The notes under the pieces were generated by a model. That model saw only the letters and a program-made list of their open reading frames with translations, was not told the DNA's origin and ran no database searches. A stretch of 52,240 nucleotides of DNA from Thermotogae bacterium (GTDB taxonomy: Bacteria > Hydrothermota > Hydrothermia > LBFQ01), in NCBI GenBank assembly GCA_013154295.1, contig JAADCS010000137.1, positions 1 through 52,240 of the forward strand, in the 5' to 3' direction. Shown here one piece after another: positions 1 through 10,833 of the stretch. The stretch's first letter is position 1, and each line of letters opens with the position of its first letter. The translations under genes were made by a program, and so were the position numbers.

Positions 1-190
1 TTATATGCTCACCCTCCACCCTCACTATCTCCCCGTCAGGCTTGGGAACCATGCCTCTGGCGGGTACGGTATCCCAATTGATTATGAACCACCCTTTATA
101 TTCGTACTCCTTCACTCCCAACGCCTTCTTTATGCTGTCGGAGTACCAGTCCTCGTCTTTTATAACTTTGAAGAGGAAGTAAAACAGCAT
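1..190 (-). CDS. Partial CDS running off the left edge; hydrophobic N-terminus, hypothetical protein
   Basis: Minus-strand frame from ATG at 190 reads MLFYFLFKVIKDEDWYSDSIKKALGVKEYEYKGWFIINWDTVPARGMVPKPDGEIVRVEGEHI with no stop to the edge. The supplied ORFs at 5..304 and 96..347 are in other frames and look less protein-like. Confidence 0.45.
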   Translation of the reverse strand, partial: MLFYFLFKVIKDEDWYSDSIKKALGVKEYEYKGWFIINWDTVPARGMVPKPDGEIVRVEGEHI

Positions 191-307
191 GAAACAGAAT
201 TATATGGTAGAAATGAGAAGTATAGGAAACAGGCTCGTGGGCACGTGGAGTATATATCTTTTGCCTCCATCTTGACCCCATTTTTTCGCCAAACATCCCA
301 TTAAAAA

Positions 308-366
308 GATCATTCGGTGGTTTCACTTGGAGGCTATTTGGCCTCACAGTGAAACCGATTCATGTA
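308..366 (+). repeat. Dispersed palindromic repeat, copy A
   Basis: GGTTTCACTTGGAGGCTATTTGGCCTCACAGTGAAACC (319-356): 9-bp outer stem, 2x2 internal loop, 5-bp inner stem, 6-nt loop. Core identical to copy C; similar to copy B. Confidence 0.85.
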
Positions 367-370
367 CGGT

Positions 371-402
371 TATTTTTCGTTTCTCCAAAGAAACGAAAAA
401 TA
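371..402. repeat. Perfect 14-bp inverted repeat, 4-nt loop
   Basis: TATTTTTCGTTTCT-CCAA-AGAAACGAAAAATA. Confidence 0.8.
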
Positions 403-520
403 GGAAGCGTGATAGCGGGAACTCTTTCCTATGCGAAAAAGTGCTGTCTCTCTGCACTACCCGATAAAAGAAATCAAATGCCCAACAAACGATGACCTTC
501 ATGAAGCAAAATAGTATTAA

Positions 521-2581
<2,061 letters not shown>

Positions 2582-2639
2582 TATTCAGGAGTTGTGCGTT
2601 AAAGGGCAAAAAGGGGGTTATGGGGAAGGAGAGGTAAGG

Positions 2640-2807
2640 AAAGGGCTAACGTTAGAAGAGGAATTAGCCCTATTCTACGAAGCGATGATGAGAGTGGAGA
2701 GAAAAGAGTACCTAAAGAGATAGAAAGAAGACAAAGGGGGCGGATACTACGGGAGGAAGATAGCGCTGATGGGGAAGAGGAGGAAGGTAGAGGACTCAGG
2801 AGCAGGG
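2640..2807 (+). pseudogene. Remnant of IS256/mutator-type transposase N-terminal region
   Basis: Frame reads KGLTLEEELALFYEAMMRVERKEYLKR*KEDKGGGYYGRKIALMGKRRKVEDSGAG. It resembles the mutator transposase N-terminus (...NGYYxRxLxTxxGxIEvxVPRxRxGxF) and has an in-frame TAG at 2721 and no downstream body. Confidence 0.55.
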
Positions 2808-3002
2808 GTACATACCTACAATTCTGTGTCCGGTCGAGTGATTACATCAAAATTATAATACAATTTAACAGCACCGCCTCTTCAAGGTTGGGTTAAGGGA
2901 TTGGTTTCCCAACCTAAAATTTTTGGCGTTGCGACTACGGAATGAGACCCACGATTGCGGTGTAATACCCTTCTATCGTTAACCGTCAAATGACCCGAAG
3001 CG

Positions 3003-3062
3003 GATCATTCGGTGGTTTCACTTGGAGGCCGATCAGCCTCACAGTGAGACCAATTCACATGG
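3003..3062 (+). repeat. Dispersed palindromic repeat, copy B
   Basis: GATCATTCGGTGGTTTCACTTGGAGGCCGATCAGCCTCACAGTGAGACC. Same hairpin as copy A with a different loop and a G.T wobble. Confidence 0.8.
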
Positions 3063-3383
3063 TACATCTATTATCAAGTTTTTGTGCTGTATATAGCTTT
3101 TAAAATATGATTTTGAATGGAAACTGTAGTTGCAGGAGAATAAAAGAAACAATATATGCAAATAGTATAAAACGCTAGTATTCCCGCTTCTAAGGTGTCT
3201 CCTATCCGTTTCCTCAGGTATCGGTCACTTTCTCAACGCATAGTAAAGGATGTTACCTTTGAGAGACTTGAAAGCTTTGGAGCGGCCTAGGGGGCCATCG
3301 AGTGGGAAGGTGGAGGACCTTTTCGACGTTCCACCAGATCCACCGGAGAAGACTTTCCACGTTGTAGAGATTATTCATTGGGA

Positions 3384-3797
3384 TCATACCCTAAGATTGA
3401 AAGTGTGAGGTAGGAGGTCACCTAATTTGAAGACCTTCGCGCCGTTATAAACGGGCAGGTTCTCATCGCCAAACTCTGCCATAACCTGAAGACAAGCTCC
3501 GCATGGTACTACCTCTTTGATCTCACCATCACTTTCCGCCACCAAAGAGAGAGCCACAACTCTACGGTAGCCTTCAGATACACCTTTCAATAGGGCTACC
3601 CTTTCAGCGCACACGGTCAGGCCGTAGGAGGCATTCTCCACGTTGGTTCCCGTAAACATTTTCCTCTCCCCCCGATCGTTCTCCATCAGAACCGCTGCTC
3701 CCACGTGAAAGTTGGAGTATGGGGCATAGGAGTTTCCCAAAATTTTTACAGATTCGGAGTAAAGTTCCCGAAGAAGATGTAATGACACCTTCGCCAT
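3384..3797 (-). CDS. cdd: Cytidine deaminase
   Basis: Motifs NVENASYGLTVCAERVAL and PCGACLQVMAEF. Start chosen at the internal ATG at 3797 (MAKVSLHLL); the supplied ORF extends to 3860. Confidence 0.93.
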   Translation of the reverse strand: MAKVSLHLLRELYSESVKILGNSYAPYSNFHVGAAVLMENDRGERKMFTGTNVENASYGLTVCAERVALLKGVSEGYRRVVALSLVAESDGEIKEVVPCGACLQVMAEFGDENLPVYNGAKVFKLGDLLPHTFNLRV

Positions 3798-3854
3798 CTT
3801 TAAATCATAAAGGCGAGACCAACGTGGTCGTTTCACCCGTACAATCGCAAGCTC

Positions 3855-4940
3855 ATGCATAAGAAACTTTTCCTACCAGGTCCCGTTGAAGTTTTGCCAG
3901 AGATATTGGAACGCCAATCCTTACCCCTCGTCGGACATAGGAGCAAAGAATTTTCCCAGATATACGAGAGGGTCATTGGAAATCTCAAGAAACTCTTCAA
4001 TACTGACTATTATACCTTCGTCTTTACCTCTTCCGGCACGGGTGTTTTGGAAGGTTTCATACGGAACTTCGTCAAAAAGAGGATCCTCATACCCGTAAAC
4101 GGCTCTTTTTCAAAACGTTGGGTTGAAGCCGCACTCCTCAACGGCAAGGAGGTAAAAGCTATAGAGATCGAGTGGGGTAAAGCGGTTAAACCAGAGATGG
4201 TTGAGGAAGAACTTAAGACCGGCAAGTACGACGCTTTCATGGTAGTCCACAACGAATCCTCAACCGGTTTGACCAATCCCTTAAAGGAATTGGCAGAGAT
4301 GGTGCGTTCCGTTTCACCTGACACCCTCGTCCTCGTAGATGCTGTTAGCGGAATGTTGGGAGTGCCGTTGGAACTGGAAGGATGGGGTGTAGATGCCGTC
4401 GCTGCCAGCGTTCAGAAGGCCTTCGGTCTTCCCCCTGGTATAAGTGTGGCTTACGTTAGCTCCAGAGCTATGAAAAGGAGTGAGGAGGTGGAAAACCGGG
4501 GGATGTACTTTAACTTTGAAAGGATGTGGGAGTATTACCGAAAGAAGCGCCAAACCCCTTTCACACCTAACATTTCCCTTATCTACGCTTTAGATTATCA
4601 ACTTGGACGTATCCTCAAGGAAGGACTTGAAAACCGCTACGAAAGACATAAGAAGATGGCCGAAATGGCCCAGCGATGGGCACAGAATCGGTTTGATATG
4701 TTCCCTGAAAGGGGGTACTGGTCCAGAACCATAACCTGCGTGAAGAACACCCGTAAGATAAAAGTAGCTGAAATGTTGGAGGAACTGGAAAGGAGAGGTT
4801 ACGTCATAGCCAACGGATACGGCCCGCTAAGGGAAAAGACCTTTAGGATAGGCCATATGGGCGATCTTACCCCTGAGGATCTAGAAGAACTCCTTGGGAC
4901 CATAGACGAAATTTTAAAGGATAAGGGATGGCTATCTTAG
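3855..4940 (+). CDS. Class V aminotransferase (serine-pyruvate / alanine-glyoxylate type)
   Basis: [14 protein letters not shown]...GHRSKEF N-terminus; [17 protein letters not shown]-lysine region. Confidence 0.9.
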   Translation: MHKKLFLPGPVEVLPEILERQSLPLVGHRSKEFSQIYERVIGNLKKLFNTDYYTFVFTSSGTGVLEGFIRNFVKKRILIPVNGSFSKRWVEAALLNGKEVKAIEIEWGKAVKPEMVEEELKTGKYDAFMVVHNESSTGLTNPLKELAEMVRSVSPDTLVLVDAVSGMLGVPLELEGWGVDAVAASVQKAFGLPPGISVAYVSSRAMKRSEEVENRGMYFNFERMWEYYRKKRQTPFTPNISLIYALDYQLGRILKEGLENRYERHKKMAEMAQRWAQNRFDMFPERGYWSRTITCVKNTRKIKVAEMLEELERRGYVIANGYGPLREKTFRIGHMGDLTPEDLEELLGTIDEILKDKGWLS

Positions 4941-4941
4941 A

Positions 4942-5955
4942 ATGGAAGGTATAGGTTTAAAAGCCAAAGAGATCGCTGAACTGGTGGGAGGTTGGATAGA
5001 GGGAGATGAAGAGTTTATACCCAAGCGTATAGCGGAATCGGATGCCGCTGGGCCGGAGGATATGACAGTATGGGATGGGAGATCTCCTATAGCGAAGGAT
5101 GTAGGTATGGTTATAGCACCCATCAAACCACCTGTTCGCTTCAAAGTCTTCGTGGAGGTAAAAGATTATAGACAGGCTTTGGCTCGGCTCCTAAACGAGT
5201 TTGAACCCGATCATCCTTTTAAAGGAATAAGTCCGGCGGCCTTCATAGAGGATGGGGCTGAGATCCACCCTGAAGCTAATATAGGGCCGTTTGCCTACGT
5301 TTCATCCGGTGCCATAGTGGAGAGAAACGTCGTTCTGTATCCCTTCGTATACGTAGGACCGAGGACCCGCATCGGTGAGGGAAGTATTCTGTATCCCTTC
5401 GTATATGTAGGGTGGGGAGTTGAAATAGGTAGAAGGTGTTTGATACATCCTGGAGCGGTCATAGGATCAGAGGGTTTTGGTTTCGTACCTACCTCCTCCG
5501 GTTGGTTGAGGATACCACAGGTGGGTAGGGTGAAGCTTGAAGATCAAGTGCGCCTTGGGGCCAACACCGCCGTAGACAGGGCTACGTTTTCGGAGACTGT
5601 CGTTGGGGAAGGTAGTAAGATAGATAATCTGGTTCAGGTGGGCCATAACGTTAGGATAGGACCTTATACCGTGATAGCGGCCCAAACGGGCATAGCGGGA
5701 GGTGCTAAGATAGGGTCATGGGTTGTCTTCGGTGGTCAGGTGGGAGTTGCCGATCATGTGGAAGTTGGAGATGGAAGCATCGCAGCAGCAGGATCTGGGA
5801 TAGCTTCAAACGTTCCTCCCAAAAGCGTTTTAGCTGGAAAGATACCTGCCAGAGACAGGGTGAAGTTCAACCGAAGCGCAGCCCTATTCTTCAAACTACC
5901 GGAGATTTACAGACGACTCCTGGAAATTGCTAAAAAAATGGAAAAAAATGAATAG
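4942..5955 (+). CDS. lpxD: UDP-3-O-(3-hydroxyacyl)glucosamine N-acyltransferase LpxD
   Basis: Left-handed beta-helix hexapeptide repeats; [31 protein letters not shown] motif. Confidence 0.95.
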   Translation: MEGIGLKAKEIAELVGGWIEGDEEFIPKRIAESDAAGPEDMTVWDGRSPIAKDVGMVIAPIKPPVRFKVFVEVKDYRQALARLLNEFEPDHPFKGISPAAFIEDGAEIHPEANIGPFAYVSSGAIVERNVVLYPFVYVGPRTRIGEGSILYPFVYVGWGVEIGRRCLIHPGAVIGSEGFGFVPTSSGWLRIPQVGRVKLEDQVRLGANTAVDRATFSETVVGEGSKIDNLVQVGHNVRIGPYTVIAAQTGIAGGAKIGSWVVFGGQVGVADHVEVGDGSIAAAGSGIASNVPPKSVLAGKIPARDRVKFNRSAALFFKLPEIYRRLLEIAKKMEKNE

Positions 5956-5974
5956 GGGGCCAAAAGCGGCCCCC
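5955..5974. terminator. Bidirectional hairpin between convergent genes
   Basis: GGGGGCC-AAAAGC-GGCCCCC between the stops of lpxD and the subtilase gene. Confidence 0.75.
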
Positions 5975-5980
5975 TGTATT

Positions 5981-8758
5981 TCATCGGACGATGAACCTCC
6001 TTAAGAAGGTGCCACCTTCGGTTTTAACACTCAAAATGTAAGTGCCTATGGGTATAGTGCCGGTTTCTATGTGGAGATCCTCAACGAATTTCCCTCGATA
6101 GAGAATCTCAATGAGACGGCCGGAGACGGAGTAGAGCTTAACCTCAAGCGGCATCCCCTCAATGTAGAGGATGTGGATCACGGCTTTGCGGTTTTTAACA
6201 TCCACATCTATCCTAGGTTTGGCCACATAAGGCATCTCCCGAACGGCCGTAGCGACGTCATCAAAACCTACGAAGGCGAAGGTGGCGTAGACCGTATCAC
6301 CGGGGGTTAGTGTGAAGGGGCCAACGGAGGCTATAACCCCGCAATCCACCGGGCAGCTCTCACCTATCCTGCTGCCGTTGAGATAGATCCATTTACTGGA
6401 ATCGTTGGGCAAGCCGTAAAAGTTGGTCATATTGAAACTACCATATCCAACTATAGAGGGAGCATCAACTACGGCCAATCCTGCCCTGTGTGGGTAGGAG
6501 GGGTCGTATATATACACGAGGTTCAAGGAGGAATCCACTCCCACGTTTTCATCTCCACTCCAAGTGGGTATCTGAAGATCTGCGAGCACCCCCAAATACA
6601 ACCCACTGACAGTTGAAGAACCTTCGTTTATGAGCTTATAGCGGAGGAAGACCCAGTTGGGACGGTAGGTATCGTGGGCATATACATCCACGTCCAGTCT
6701 TATATCCTTGGCCATCGGGTGGCCGGCGTCGCTGTAACCAGCTGAACCGTGCTGATCACCCATCCGTGGTGAATCCCACAGAACACCTCCCCAGTAATGT
6801 GCCAGATCCATGGTTATCCAGGAATCTACGAGGTAATCTGGTGAAGTCCCGAAAGCTACACCTCCGTACACCAGAAAGTTATCTCCACCCTCTGGATATA
6901 CGAAACCTGGACCAGCGGTGTCGGGGGTGTGGGATCCAAGCCCACCAGTTAGGGCACTCACCCCTAAGAGAGCTGTGCCAGTATCCACCACTATCATATC
7001 TATGGGGTTACCTATCATCAGATAGAGGTGGAAGGTATCACTGTAAGATCCGGAGTTGTAGTTTACGACCAACCGGAAGATGGCGTACCTGCCCACCAGA
7101 GCCGAAGAATCGAGCTGAACCTCAAAAGGATCTCCGGCGTTGTTAGCCGTATCCATAGGGGACAGAGTACCGAAGGACGAGGTACCATCCAGCACGTGGA
7201 CCTCGGCAGTTAGGGAAGTTAAACTACCCACCACACCTAAAGCGTCAGCTCCCCCGACGTTACGCAGGGTTACTATGAGGTTAGCTCGCTCACCCGGATC
7301 AAGGCGACCATCCCCGTCGCCAGCGGCATCATCCACCACGGTGCGCAGCTTTACTACATGGGGATACGGAGCTGGAGGTGTTCCTAAAACGGTCCTGTAG
7401 GCATTTAACCTACCCCATCCACAGTCGTTGTTGGGGTAGCTGGCACAATCGCCATAGTGATCAGAGCTATCAACGAGGATGTTATAGACGGTACTGAAAT
7501 CCAGGCTGGGATTCCTCTCAAACATGAGAGCTATCACACCAGTAACGTGGGGGGTGGCCATGGATGTGCCGGAGTAGGTGGTATAGCCGGAGGATCCGAC
7601 CGAAGACGTTATATCCACACCGGGGGCGCTTATGTTAGGTTTTATCAGGTTCCAATCGCTACGGGGCCAGTAGGTGGGATCGTTCCAAGGACTGATGTTG
7701 GGAGCCGGTCCACGAGAGGAAAAATCGGCCACGTTGTCGTAGTTATCGGTAGCTCCCACACCTATGACCAAGGGATAGTTTCCAGGTGTGTTGGCCGTAC
7801 CACTTCCGGGACCTTCGTTACCGTTAGCGAAGACGGGTATTATGTCTGCTGCCCTCCATGCTTGAACCTTATCCCAGAACCAGAGATCCGTGGTGCTATC
7901 ACTTCCCCAGGAATTGCTTACTGCCACGATGTTGTAGCCGCTATCCACCTTCCACTCTACGAACTTCTGGAAACCCTCGGTTATGGAAGAATAGGTAGCC
8001 ACACAGTAACCGGAATCCTCGCCGAAAATCTTAACGGCCGCAACCCTGGCTCCGGGAGCTACCCCTATATCCTCTTCAAAGGCATCGGGACCATCTCCAC
8101 CAACCATGGTTCCAATGGTATGAGTTCCATGATAAACGCATGGTCCTCCGTCATCCGTAGGCGTTGGGGAACCGCTAAAGGGGTCGTACCAGAGTGTCAC
8201 CTTACCGATCAGAGCGGGGTGATCCGCCATAACACCAGTGTCCATGGAACCAATTATCACGCCGTGGCCTGTGTAACCCAAGTTTATCCAGACGGAGTCA
8301 GCCATTATCTTACTAACACCCCACGAAGCTACGGCGTCAAGCTTGTAGTCGGATTTTGTAGGCTTTATGCGAGGCATATTCAAGTGTATCTTGCGGTCGG
8401 GGATGATCCTCTCAACCGACGGTATAGAAGTCAGTTCATCCAAAAGGGCGAAGGTCGTCCTTACGGATATGGCGTTCGTTATCCAAAAGCTCTTGTAGTC
8501 GCGTATTCCTAAGGACCTTAACCGGTCTATCACCGGTCCTTGAGTACTTCTGGCCAATCTCTTCGCCTCGGAAAACAGCCGTTTAACGACATGGGCAGAT
8601 CTACTCATCCGTGTCGGATGTTCCTGAAGGAACCGGGTGTAATCCATTTGATCCTCTAAAATCAGGATGACCCTAACGCTGTCGTCGGGACGCGCCGCAA
8701 GACGCATCCTCTCAAGGGAGGGATCCAAAAGAGCTGCACCTATGAGAACCACCGACAT
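5981..8758 (-). CDS. Secreted subtilisin-like (S8) serine protease with T9SS-like C-terminal module
   Basis: Catalytic motifs MDTGV (Asp), HGTHTIGTM (His), SGTSMATPHVTG (Ser). C-term ...VKLYSVSGRLIEIL...GTYILSVKTEGGTFLRRFIVR. Confidence 0.93.
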   Translation of the reverse strand: MSVVLIGAALLDPSLERMRLAARPDDSVRVILILEDQMDYTRFLQEHPTRMSRSAHVVKRLFSEAKRLARSTQGPVIDRLRSLGIRDYKSFWITNAISVRTTFALLDELTSIPSVERIIPDRKIHLNMPRIKPTKSDYKLDAVASWGVSKIMADSVWINLGYTGHGVIIGSMDTGVMADHPALIGKVTLWYDPFSGSPTPTDDGGPCVYHGTHTIGTMVGGDGPDAFEEDIGVAPGARVAAVKIFGEDSGYCVATYSSITEGFQKFVEWKVDSGYNIVAVSNSWGSDSTTDLWFWDKVQAWRAADIIPVFANGNEGPGSGTANTPGNYPLVIGVGATDNYDNVADFSSRGPAPNISPWNDPTYWPRSDWNLIKPNISAPGVDITSSVGSSGYTTYSGTSMATPHVTGVIALMFERNPSLDFSTVYNILVDSSDHYGDCASYPNNDCGWGRLNAYRTVLGTPPAPYPHVVKLRTVVDDAAGDGDGRLDPGERANLIVTLRNVGGADALGVVGSLTSLTAEVHVLDGTSSFGTLSPMDTANNAGDPFEVQLDSSALVGRYAIFRLVVNYNSGSYSDTFHLYLMIGNPIDMIVVDTGTALLGVSALTGGLGSHTPDTAGPGFVYPEGGDNFLVYGGVAFGTSPDYLVDSWITMDLAHYWGGVLWDSPRMGDQHGSAGYSDAGHPMAKDIRLDVDVYAHDTYRPNWVFLRYKLINEGSSTVSGLYLGVLADLQIPTWSGDENVGVDSSLNLVYIYDPSYPHRAGLAVVDAPSIVGYGSFNMTNFYGLPNDSSKWIYLNGSRIGESCPVDCGVIASVGPFTLTPGDTVYATFAFVGFDDVATAVREMPYVAKPRIDVDVKNRKAVIHILYIEGMPLEVKLYSVSGRLIEILYRGKFVEDLHIETGTIPIGTYILSVKTEGGTFLRRFIVR

Positions 8759-9052
8759 GGTACCATCTATTTTATAGGAGAAGATTCAGAATTTGGGACC
8801 TTTTTGTATATACTCCATAATGGGCTTACATGGGGTATATAGTGTTTGAAGTTTGAACATTTTTGTCTCATAGATGGTTATCGAGCCTATAATGGGCGCA
8901 TTGATGAAACGACCGCGGGACCCATGGGGGATTCACTTATCACACGAGGATACCGCCAAAAGGCCTTGGGGCATTCCATCGGTGAGAGGGATACTTCTCC
9001 TAGTTATTACCGCAGTGGGTTGGAAATCCGTAGGCTTTTGCCCCCTTCGAGC

Positions 9053-9616
9053 ATGATGAGAACGGTTATTCTAATATCCGGGAAACCGGGTGTAGGTAAA
9101 ACCACCTTAGTTAAACGGGTATGGCAACTGTTTCCTCACCTCTTTGTGGGTTTCTGGACCGAGGAGATAAGAGAGAACGGTACGAGAGTTGGATTTCGTG
9201 TTATAACGACGGAGGGTGATTCAATTCTTTTAGCGCACACAACCTATGACAGCCCCTTTCGGGTGGGAAGGTATGGTGTGAACGTTGAAGGTTTCGAAAA
9301 ACTGGTAGCTCCATTACTTGCGGCTTGTTTTTCCGGATGTTCTAAGATAATGCTGATGGATGAGATCGGGCGGATGGAGCTTTTTAGCGAAACTTTCTCC
9401 CGCTCGGTTGAAAGGCTGTTCTTTCAGGGTTATGCGTCCATACTCGCCACAGTACCGTACAAGAACGTACATCCATTGGTACGACGCCTGAAGGAATCCT
9501 TCACCGTGTATATCCTAACACCTCGGAACCGTGAGGAGGTTTTTCATCGGGTAGTTTCAAGCTTTACCGGCCAGAAGTTCGACGGCCAAACTCAAAGCCC
9601 TAAGGACGTCCTGTAA
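9053..9616 (+). CDS. P-loop nucleotide kinase / NTPase of the THEP1 type
   Basis: MMRTVILISGKPGVGKTTLVKRV Walker A; MLMDEIGRMELFS Walker B. Start set at the internal ATG at 9053; the supplied ORF begins at 8846. Confidence 0.8.
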   Translation: MMRTVILISGKPGVGKTTLVKRVWQLFPHLFVGFWTEEIRENGTRVGFRVITTEGDSILLAHTTYDSPFRVGRYGVNVEGFEKLVAPLLAACFSGCSKIMLMDEIGRMELFSETFSRSVERLFFQGYASILATVPYKNVHPLVRRLKESFTVYILTPRNREEVFHRVVSSFTGQKFDGQTQSPKDVL

Positions 9617-10201
9617 GGGATGGATGAAGGATTTAGAAGAAGGCACAACAGGCACAGATACGAAACCCACAGTAAAGCCCATCCACAGGGCCTTTACGAG
9701 AAGTTCGGATTCCAGATCGTAGTGATTCCGAGACAAAGAAACCCTCTCTAAAATTCTACGGCTTATCAAACGGTAACCTGACTGGCTGTCCTCTATACGT
9801 TTGCCCACCATTACCGATATGAAGGTAGAGGTTATGCGGTTGGAGAGCTGGCGATGGATCGGCATACCCCCCATATGGCCAAGTCGTGAGCCTATGACCA
9901 TATCGTACCTTTTGGCCAACCTTAGGAATCGTGGATAATGTTCCAGTGGGTGCTGACCGTCGGCATCTGCCATCAGAACGTGGGTGTAGTCACGCTTCAG
10001 TATGATGGAGAAACCGCTCCTAAGAGCTGCCCCTTTCCCTAAATTTGTAGAATGTTTAATAATATTTACTCCAGTTTTCTCTAGAAAATTTGTCAGACTT
10101 TTATCTTGCGATCCATCATCTACCAAAAAGATGTCTTCTGCTTTGAAAAACTTCAAAGCATCACTAACTACACCCTCAACCTCCGGCCAACACCGGTAAC
10201 A
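9557..10201 (-). CDS. Glycosyltransferase family 2
   Basis: IFLVDDGSQDKSL, ADADGQHPLEHYP, GSRLG. Coding similarity continues upstream of the annotated TTG start (VALLLPCYRCWPEVEGVVSDALKFFKAEDIFLVDDGS). True start unresolved. Confidence 0.88.
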   Translation of the reverse strand, partial: CYRCWPEVEGVVSDALKFFKAEDIFLVDDGSQDKSLTNFLEKTGVNIIKHSTNLGKGAALRSGFSIILKRDYTHVLMADADGQHPLEHYPRFLRLAKRYDMVIGSRLGHMGGMPIHRQLSNRITSTFISVMVGKRIEDSQSGYRLISRRILERVSLSRNHYDLESELLVKALWMGFTVGFVSVPVVPSSKSFIHPLQDVLRALSLAVELLAGKA

Positions 10202-10221
10202 AGGTAGAAGCAGGGCGACCT

Positions 10222-10650
10222 TTAAACCCTCTCCTTTGATATCTCCTCCCAGGTGGTTAGAGTATGATAGTAAACGTGGTCGCCATCATGGACACCCCTG
10301 GTCAGCTCGGTTATATGAACGTGCTGGGCTTTAAAGTTCCTTACGGCGTATTCAACGGCTTTCTCCGGTAGAGCGTTTTCCCCACAGGTGTATATGTCTA
10401 TAGCGGCGTAACCCACCTCCGGCCATGTATGGATAGATATGTGCGATTCGGCTATCACAATCACACCGCTCACTCCGTTGGGTTGGAACCTGTGGAAAGA
10501 GACGGACCATATTTGGACGTTGGCCTCTTTAGCAGCCTCAACTAGGATGTTCTGAACCTTCTCCACGTTCCCGATTATATCGGGGTCGCACCCCGATGCC
10601 TCCACGATGTAATGCTCCCCGATGGTCGTGTGTTTTAGTTCCTTCTCCAA
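10222..10650 (-). CDS. speD: S-adenosylmethionine decarboxylase proenzyme
   Basis: SHISIHTWPEVGYAAIDIYTCGE processing/active-site motif. Confidence 0.97.
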   Translation of the reverse strand: MEKELKHTTIGEHYIVEASGCDPDIIGNVEKVQNILVEAAKEANVQIWSVSFHRFQPNGVSGVIVIAESHISIHTWPEVGYAAIDIYTCGENALPEKAVEYAVRNFKAQHVHITELTRGVHDGDHVYYHTLTTWEEISKERV

Positions 10651-10654
10651 TTCT

Positions 10655-10731
10655 CTACCTCCTTTTTTCCTTACCCGTACTTACGAGTAAGGTACCATCG
10701 GGGCGGCTCCCCAGTCGCCCCTCAGGATAAA
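10655..10731 (-). promoter_or_regulatory. Structured 5' leader of speD (two strong hairpins)
   Basis: Minus strand: GGGGCG-ACTGGGGAGC-CGCCCC, then CCTTACTCG-TAAGTA-CGGGTAAGG, then an AAAGGAGG Shine-Dalgarno. Confidence 0.5.
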
Positions 10732-10736
10732 AAAAG

Positions 10737-10820
10737 TGCCGGGGGCGGGACTTGAACCCGCACGGGCCGAAGCCCACATGGCCCTCAACCATGCGCGTCT
10801 ACCAATTCCGCCACCCCGGC
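10737..10820 (-). tRNA. tRNA-Leu (GAG)
   Basis: 84-nt class II tRNA: GCCGGGG...CCCCGGC acceptor, anticodon arm CATGG-TTGAGGG-CCATG, variable arm, GGTTCAAGTCC T-loop. Confidence 0.95.
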
Positions 10821-10833
10821 GGAAGACGATATT

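Noticed and set aside
371-402. Perfect hairpin considered as an intrinsic terminator
   Set aside because: AT-rich stem with no following U-tract on either strand; reported as an inverted repeat only.
3250-3408. Short ORF MLPLRDLKALERPRGPSSGKVEDLFDVPPDPPEKTFHVVEIIHWDHTLRLKV as a real gene
   Set aside because: Its 3' part is antisense to the cdd end and no family was recognised; noted only as part of the degraded region.
7457-8512. 351-aa plus-strand ORF inside the subtilase gene
   Set aside because: Antisense shadow; the minus strand carries an intact catalytic triad and propeptide-like region.
10200-10215. TTTAAAG at the speD stop as a -1 ribosomal slippery heptamer
   Set aside because: The heptamer is phased to the glycosyltransferase frame, not the speD frame, so classical simultaneous slippage would not produce the fusion.
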